From DAIOSQ01 sp036752465 (lineage in GTDB: Bacteria > Pseudomonadota > Gammaproteobacteria > Legionellales > Legionellaceae), in assembly GCA_036752465.1 (NCBI GenBank), contig DAIOSQ010000033.1, positions 1-18,035 of the forward strand: a stretch of DNA of 18,035 bases. The letters run 5' to 3'. The first letter of the stretch is position 1. Each line of letters begins with the position of its first letter. The position numbers and the translations under genes were made by a program. This document shows positions 14,960-18,035 of the stretch, in pieces. The notes beneath the pieces were generated by a model. The model worked only from the letters and a program-made list of their open reading frames with translations, was not told where the DNA came from and searched no databases.

Positions 14960-15487
14960 TCAAAATTCACCATATATGTACTTCATGATGTTATTCGCAA
15001 CTGCTTTCACAGTCAATTTATCCGTTTCAAAGCTGACATCTGCCAACTCCTCGTACAAATGTTCGCGTTCTTCACGCAATGACTCCAAACGACCTTCCAA
15101 ATCGTCCGTTTGCAACAGAGGGCGTTTGGTATCTCGTTTGGTACGTTCAAATTGCTGCTGCAATGAGGTTTTTAAATAAATAACCGTCCCTCGGCCAGCC
15201 AGGGCATTCCGATTTTCTGGGGTCATAATCACACCACCGCCGGTAGCCAGGACTATATTCATTTTTTGCGTTAACTCATCGATGATTTTTTGCTCACGGC
15301 GTCTAAATCCATCCTCACCTTCAACGTCATAAATCCAAGAGATATCAGCACCAGAACGTTGCTCGATGACTTCATCCGAATCGTAAAACTCGAGTTTAAG
15401 CTCTTTTGCCAAAGTACGGCCTATTGTGCTTTTCCCCGCCCCCATAGGCCCTATGAGGAATATATTGCGTACTTTAACTATACTCAT
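14960..15487 (-). CDS. aroK: shikimate kinase
   Basis: AroK phosphorylates shikimate with ATP in the pathway to chorismate. The 175 residues include the P-loop GPMGAGKST (about 13-21), the shikimate-binding Asp in FYDSDEVIE, the Arg in FRRREQ, the GGGV loop (about 83-86), and the lid arginine in TKRPLL. All expected residues are present. It follows pilQ, as in most Gammaproteobacteria, but the usual next gene aroB is missing and uspA takes its place. A probable promoter overlaps the end of pilQ, so aroK may be transcribed apart from the pil genes. Confidence 0.96.
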   Translation of the reverse strand: MSIVKVRNIFLIGPMGAGKSTIGRTLAKELKLEFYDSDEVIEQRSGADISWIYDVEGEDGFRRREQKIIDELTQKMNIVLATGGGVIMTPENRNALAGRGTVIYLKTSLQQQFERTKRDTKRPLLQTDDLEGRLESLREEREHLYEELADVSFETDKLTVKAVANNIMKYIYGEF

Positions 15488-15608
15488 TTTTTATCATTTA
15501 CCCCTTCGATTTTTCTATTTGTCTGGCTACTATCATCACCAATCCTCAACAGACCTTAGTCGGCATAGCTTAGTATATACCCATTCTACCTAAAGATACT
15601 GATTGGCT

Positions 15609-15637
15609 ATAATAGTTTCATTACTATTATTTCTCAA
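15609..15637 (-). promoter_or_regulatory. sigma70-like promoter for aroK
   Basis: Reading the minus strand, TTGAGA (complement of 15632-15637) and TATTAT (complement of 15609-15614) are separated by exactly 17 bases. The -35 lies inside the last codons of pilQ. The gap to the aroK start is about 120 bases, leaving a long leader in which I see no clear structure. Confidence 0.55.
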
Positions 15638-17060
15638 CAATTGTTGTGGCTGAATTATTCGTCATTATCCTAGGAGTGATGAAAATGAGCAACTCTTCAT
15701 GCCTTATTTGTGTTTCATTTCGGCCGAAAAAATACTTAACCACGGGAACAGAGCCAATAAATGGCACTTTTTCGGTCGATTTAGCACTGTTTTGTTTTAA
15801 AATGCCGCCCAAGACAATCGTTTGCCCATGGTTGACCAGGACTTTGGTTTGAATCAATTTTGTTACAATGATTGGTACACCTTGCACCCGCCGGCCTGAG
15901 TCTGTGTCATGGTTAATAACCAAATCCATGAGCAGTTTACCATTGGGCGTGATTTGCGGTGTGACTTTTAGGCTCAAGACCGCTTTTTTGAACGACACAG
16001 CCGTTGCTCCACTTAAGGTTGATTCCTGATATGGAATGTCTTCACCCGATTCAATGATCGCTTGTTGTTGATTGGTGGTGATTAACCTAGGACTCGCGAT
16101 CACATGGGCTCGACCTTCACGTTCAAGTGCTGACAATTCTATATCAAGAGATACATGACTGCCGAGCTCTCTAAGGGCAAAGGCAGTAGATGCCGGTGAG
16201 CCGACCAGTGGCAAAGCGGCTAAATCTAAATTAAGGCGATCCTTAAGCGCAACAGCACCTGAAGTAGTGGCGTTTTCTAATTGACTGGTAGCCGCTAGTG
16301 TCCCACTGAGATCAGGTATTCGGGTGACGCCCCAACGTACTCCAAAATCTTTGGCACAATCTTCGTTCATATTAACAATCCGTGCCTCGATCTCAACTTG
16401 CTGCGTCGGTATATCTAGTTGCTGGATCAGTGCGTGCAATTCGTTTAGATGCTGTGGTTTATCTCGCAATAACAAACTATTGGTGCGCACATCGACACTG
16501 ACAGAGCCTGCCGCCGATAGTAAGCTATTGGCACTGTCTTTTAAGATCAGCGCAATATCAGCTGCTTTGGCATACTTAAGCGCAATTAATAATGAATGAA
16601 TTGGCATACGTTTTTCTAGCAGTTGATGCGCTTGCCATTGAGCTTGAGCACGTTGTTGAATAGTTGCAGCATCATCAATCAGTAAAATATTACCGATATG
16701 TTGTTGTGCAAGTCCGGTTGTCGTGAGGATAGTTTGTAACGCCTGTGCCCACGGCACATCGCGCAAACTCATAGAAATCTTGCCATGAACTGCTTCGCTC
16801 ATAACCAAGTTGGTACTAATATACTCTGCCATCATTTGTAATATGGTCCTGACTTCAATATCCTGAAAATCGAGTGAAATCAATTTTTGTACCTGTGAGA
16901 CAGGCTTACTGTCGATAGTTTTTTTGGCGGATTGTATGTTTGCAATCACTTTATTTTTTATTTGAAAAGGACTCAGCAACAGCTCAGCATACACAGCATG
17001 GGGCCAAGCGCTGGTCACCACTATCGACCCAACCAGCAGCTGAATTAATTTCGCTCTCAT
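15627..17060 (-). CDS. pilQ: short type IV pilus / competence secretin PilQ
   Basis: PilQ forms the outer-membrane ring through which a type IV pilus or incoming DNA passes. A Sec signal peptide (RAKLIQLLVGSIVVTSAW, cleavage after AYA-like VYA) is followed by a secretin/TonB short N domain (about 66-130), one N1-type domain (about 158-222), and the secretin core to the end, with the signature VPFIGSVPVV and LLIFITPRIM. The 477 residues are far shorter than the roughly 700 of pilus-type PilQ: the AMIN domains that bind peptidoglycan are absent, as in the HofQ branch. The start at 17060 has GAGAG five bases upstream; an ATG at 17072 overlaps the pilO stop (ATGA) and is an equally plausible start. 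Confidence 0.93.
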   Translation of the reverse strand: MRAKLIQLLVGSIVVTSAWPHAVYAELLLSPFQIKNKVIANIQSAKKTIDSKPVSQVQKLISLDFQDIEVRTILQMMAEYISTNLVMSEAVHGKISMSLRDVPWAQALQTILTTTGLAQQHIGNILLIDDAATIQQRAQAQWQAHQLLEKRMPIHSLLIALKYAKAADIALILKDSANSLLSAAGSVSVDVRTNSLLLRDKPQHLNELHALIQQLDIPTQQVEIEARIVNMNEDCAKDFGVRWGVTRIPDLSGTLAATSQLENATTSGAVALKDRLNLDLAALPLVGSPASTAFALRELGSHVSLDIELSALEREGRAHVIASPRLITTNQQQAIIESGEDIPYQESTLSGATAVSFKKAVLSLKVTPQITPNGKLLMDLVINHDTDSGRRVQGVPIIVTKLIQTKVLVNHGQTIVLGGILKQNSAKSTEKVPFIGSVPVVKYFFGRNETQIRHEELLIFITPRIMTNNSATTIVEK

Positions 17061-17068
17061 AGCATCTC

Positions 17069-17614
17069 TCATCTACTGTAAACATCAACCAATACGCGCA
17101 CTTTTAAAACTTCTTGTGTAGAATTTTCTTGCCATAGACGCTGCATATCTAGGGTTTGCCAATATATATAAGGACAAACTTGTGTAATCTTTGTTAAAAA
17201 TGCTATCACGTGTGCGTACTCCCCCAAAAAAACAATCTGCATAGGACGAATGCGGTACTCTGTGCTCACCACTTCCGACATAGGGATCATAGAAATCAAG
17301 GTTAATTGTTGTGCCGAGGCCAGGGTAGAGATTTTTGTAAGTATCGTTGTTGTTTGCTTGGCTTGGGGCAAATGTTGCAGCAAAGATTGGTGTTGCGCGA
17401 CCATGCGCTTGTTCTTAACAAATATACGCTGTTTCTGCGCCATCAAACGTTGCAAATTTTGATATTGATCAACCAAAGCAGCATATTCCACCTGCAAGAT
17501 ATGCTTTTGGTGGACCCATGGTAAAATCCAAGCCGTATAAAGCACGCTGTTGCACAGACATAGCCAAAAGCATTGTAAAAAAACTGCTTGCCAACGTGGC
17601 TTATGCGTTATCAT
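17069..17614 (-). CDS. pilO: type IV pilus inner-membrane alignment protein PilO
   Basis: PilO pairs with PilN in the inner membrane and links the cytoplasmic PilM ring to the outer-membrane secretin. The 181 residues show one N-terminal membrane helix (AVFLQCFWLCLCNSVLYTAW), a coiled coil (about 45-85, with QYQNLQRLMAQKQRIF), and a C-terminal ferredoxin-like domain (ILTKISTLASAQQLTLISM, RPMQIVFLGEYAHVIAFLTK, LKVRVLVDVY). Assignment rests on this layout and on lying between pilN and pilQ. The ATG at 17614 overlaps the pilN stop by 14 bases, and its own stop abuts or overlaps pilQ, leaving no room for pilP. Confidence 0.85.
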   Translation of the reverse strand: MITHKPRWQAVFLQCFWLCLCNSVLYTAWILPWVHQKHILQVEYAALVDQYQNLQRLMAQKQRIFVKNKRMVAQHQSLLQHLPQAKQTTTILTKISTLASAQQLTLISMIPMSEVVSTEYRIRPMQIVFLGEYAHVIAFLTKITQVCPYIYWQTLDMQRLWQENSTQEVLKVRVLVDVYSR

Positions 17615-18035
17615 GACTAAGCTGTCCGTCGTGATGATCTTTACCCAATCCCAGGGTAATCTTAAGATTGAATGCCTGTTGCCGCAGAGCATTCATTTTG
17701 ACGTGGAGTAAGCCGACTGCACGAATACATGGATGCGCATTCAACACATGGAGCAAATGGCTTATTGGTTGACTAGACTCTGCATATCCAGCGCAATATA
17801 TATGCTCTGCTTGAGTGCGCAGATGGGTAAGACAAATACCATCCCCAAACCATTCGGGCAAATCCCGCAACAACTGCAATAAACTATGTTGCAGCAACAG
17901 CAACTGCTCAAAACGCGCCACCCGCTGCGCCATATCGTTATATTGCTGGTTGAGGTCTAGCAACTCTTGCGTCGTAACCTGTAATGAGTTTAATCTCTGC
18001 TTGACTACACGCTGATTGCCCTGCAATTGCTGAAT
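17601..18035 (-). CDS. pilN: type IV pilus assembly protein PilN, 5' end beyond the window
   Basis: This is the C-terminal 144 residues of a PilN-like protein; the frame is open to the window edge, so the N-terminal PilM-binding tail and membrane helix are outside. What remains is a Gln/Leu-rich coiled coil (about the first 55 residues) and a periplasmic domain ending in VGLLHVKMNAL and FNLKITLGL. PilN dimerises with PilO. The assignment depends on gene order and the coiled-coil plus domain layout more than on sequence signature. No internal start is needed: apparent starts here are ordinary codons. Confidence 0.78.
   Translation of the reverse strand: MQQLQGNQRVVKQRLNSLQVTTQELLDLNQQYNDMAQRVARFEQLLLLQHSLLQLLRDLPEWFGDGICLTHLRTQAEHIYCAGYAESSQPISHLLHVLNAHPCIRAVGLLHVKMNALRQQAFNLKITLGLGKDHHDGQLSHDNA

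Noticed and set aside
14862..15179. A 105-codon plus-strand frame across the aroK/uspA boundary
   Set aside because: It is antisense to two well-supported genes and Ser/Asn/Cys-rich in the manner of shadow frames.
15635..15646. Perfect 12-base palindrome CAACAATTGTTG as an operator
   Set aside because: It lies inside the last codons of pilQ and next to the -35 of the aroK promoter; with no second copy seen, chance is as likely.

Overview
The window reads as a chromosomal segment of a gammaproteobacterium, perhaps a host-associated one of the Legionella/Coxiella type. The order-level guess is inference; the class is better supported. Diagnostic neighbourhoods are argS followed directly by a SPOR-domain (FtsN-like) gene, ribF-ileS-lspA, and pilN-pilO-pilQ-aroK, all typical of Gammaproteobacteria. 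Most of the window is densely packed housekeeping sequence; the first 1.5 kb is AT-richer, broken accessory DNA.

Layout. 1-879: an unrecognised plus-strand gene that looks decayed, since the same frame is open from 46 to 879 except for one TAG. 850-1305: the 5' part of an IS4/IS1634-like transposase on the minus strand, lacking its catalytic remainder, with a strong hairpin upstream of its start. 1544-6635, minus strand: argS, then an FtsN-like SPOR gene, then a full-length heavy-metal P-type ATPase whose catalytic motifs are almost all altered. 6636-6722: a short divergent promoter region. 6723-10090, plus strand: recG, an orphan gene with strong expression signals, and a KDPG-aldolase-fold protein lacking the Schiff-base lysine. 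10139-18035, minus strand: a co-directional run, in transcription order pilN (cut by the window edge), pilO, pilQ, aroK, uspA, ribF, ileS, lspA.

How the genes relate. PilN/PilO/PilQ are alignment and outer-membrane parts of a type IV pilus or DNA-uptake machine, here with no pilP and with a short PilQ. AroK feeds aromatic amino acid synthesis, RibF makes FMN and FAD, IleS and ArgS charge tRNAs, LspA matures lipoproteins, RecG remodels stalled forks, and the SPOR protein binds septal peptidoglycan.

The best candidates for something new are two full-length proteins that keep a familiar enzyme fold but have lost catalytic residues: the P-type ATPase relative (1544-4078) and the KDPG-aldolase relative (9542-10090). 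I saw no CRISPR array, tRNA, rRNA, prophage or recognisable defence system. No non-genic stretch exceeds 300 bases; the longest, 1306-1543, holds the hairpin and inverted repeats described below.
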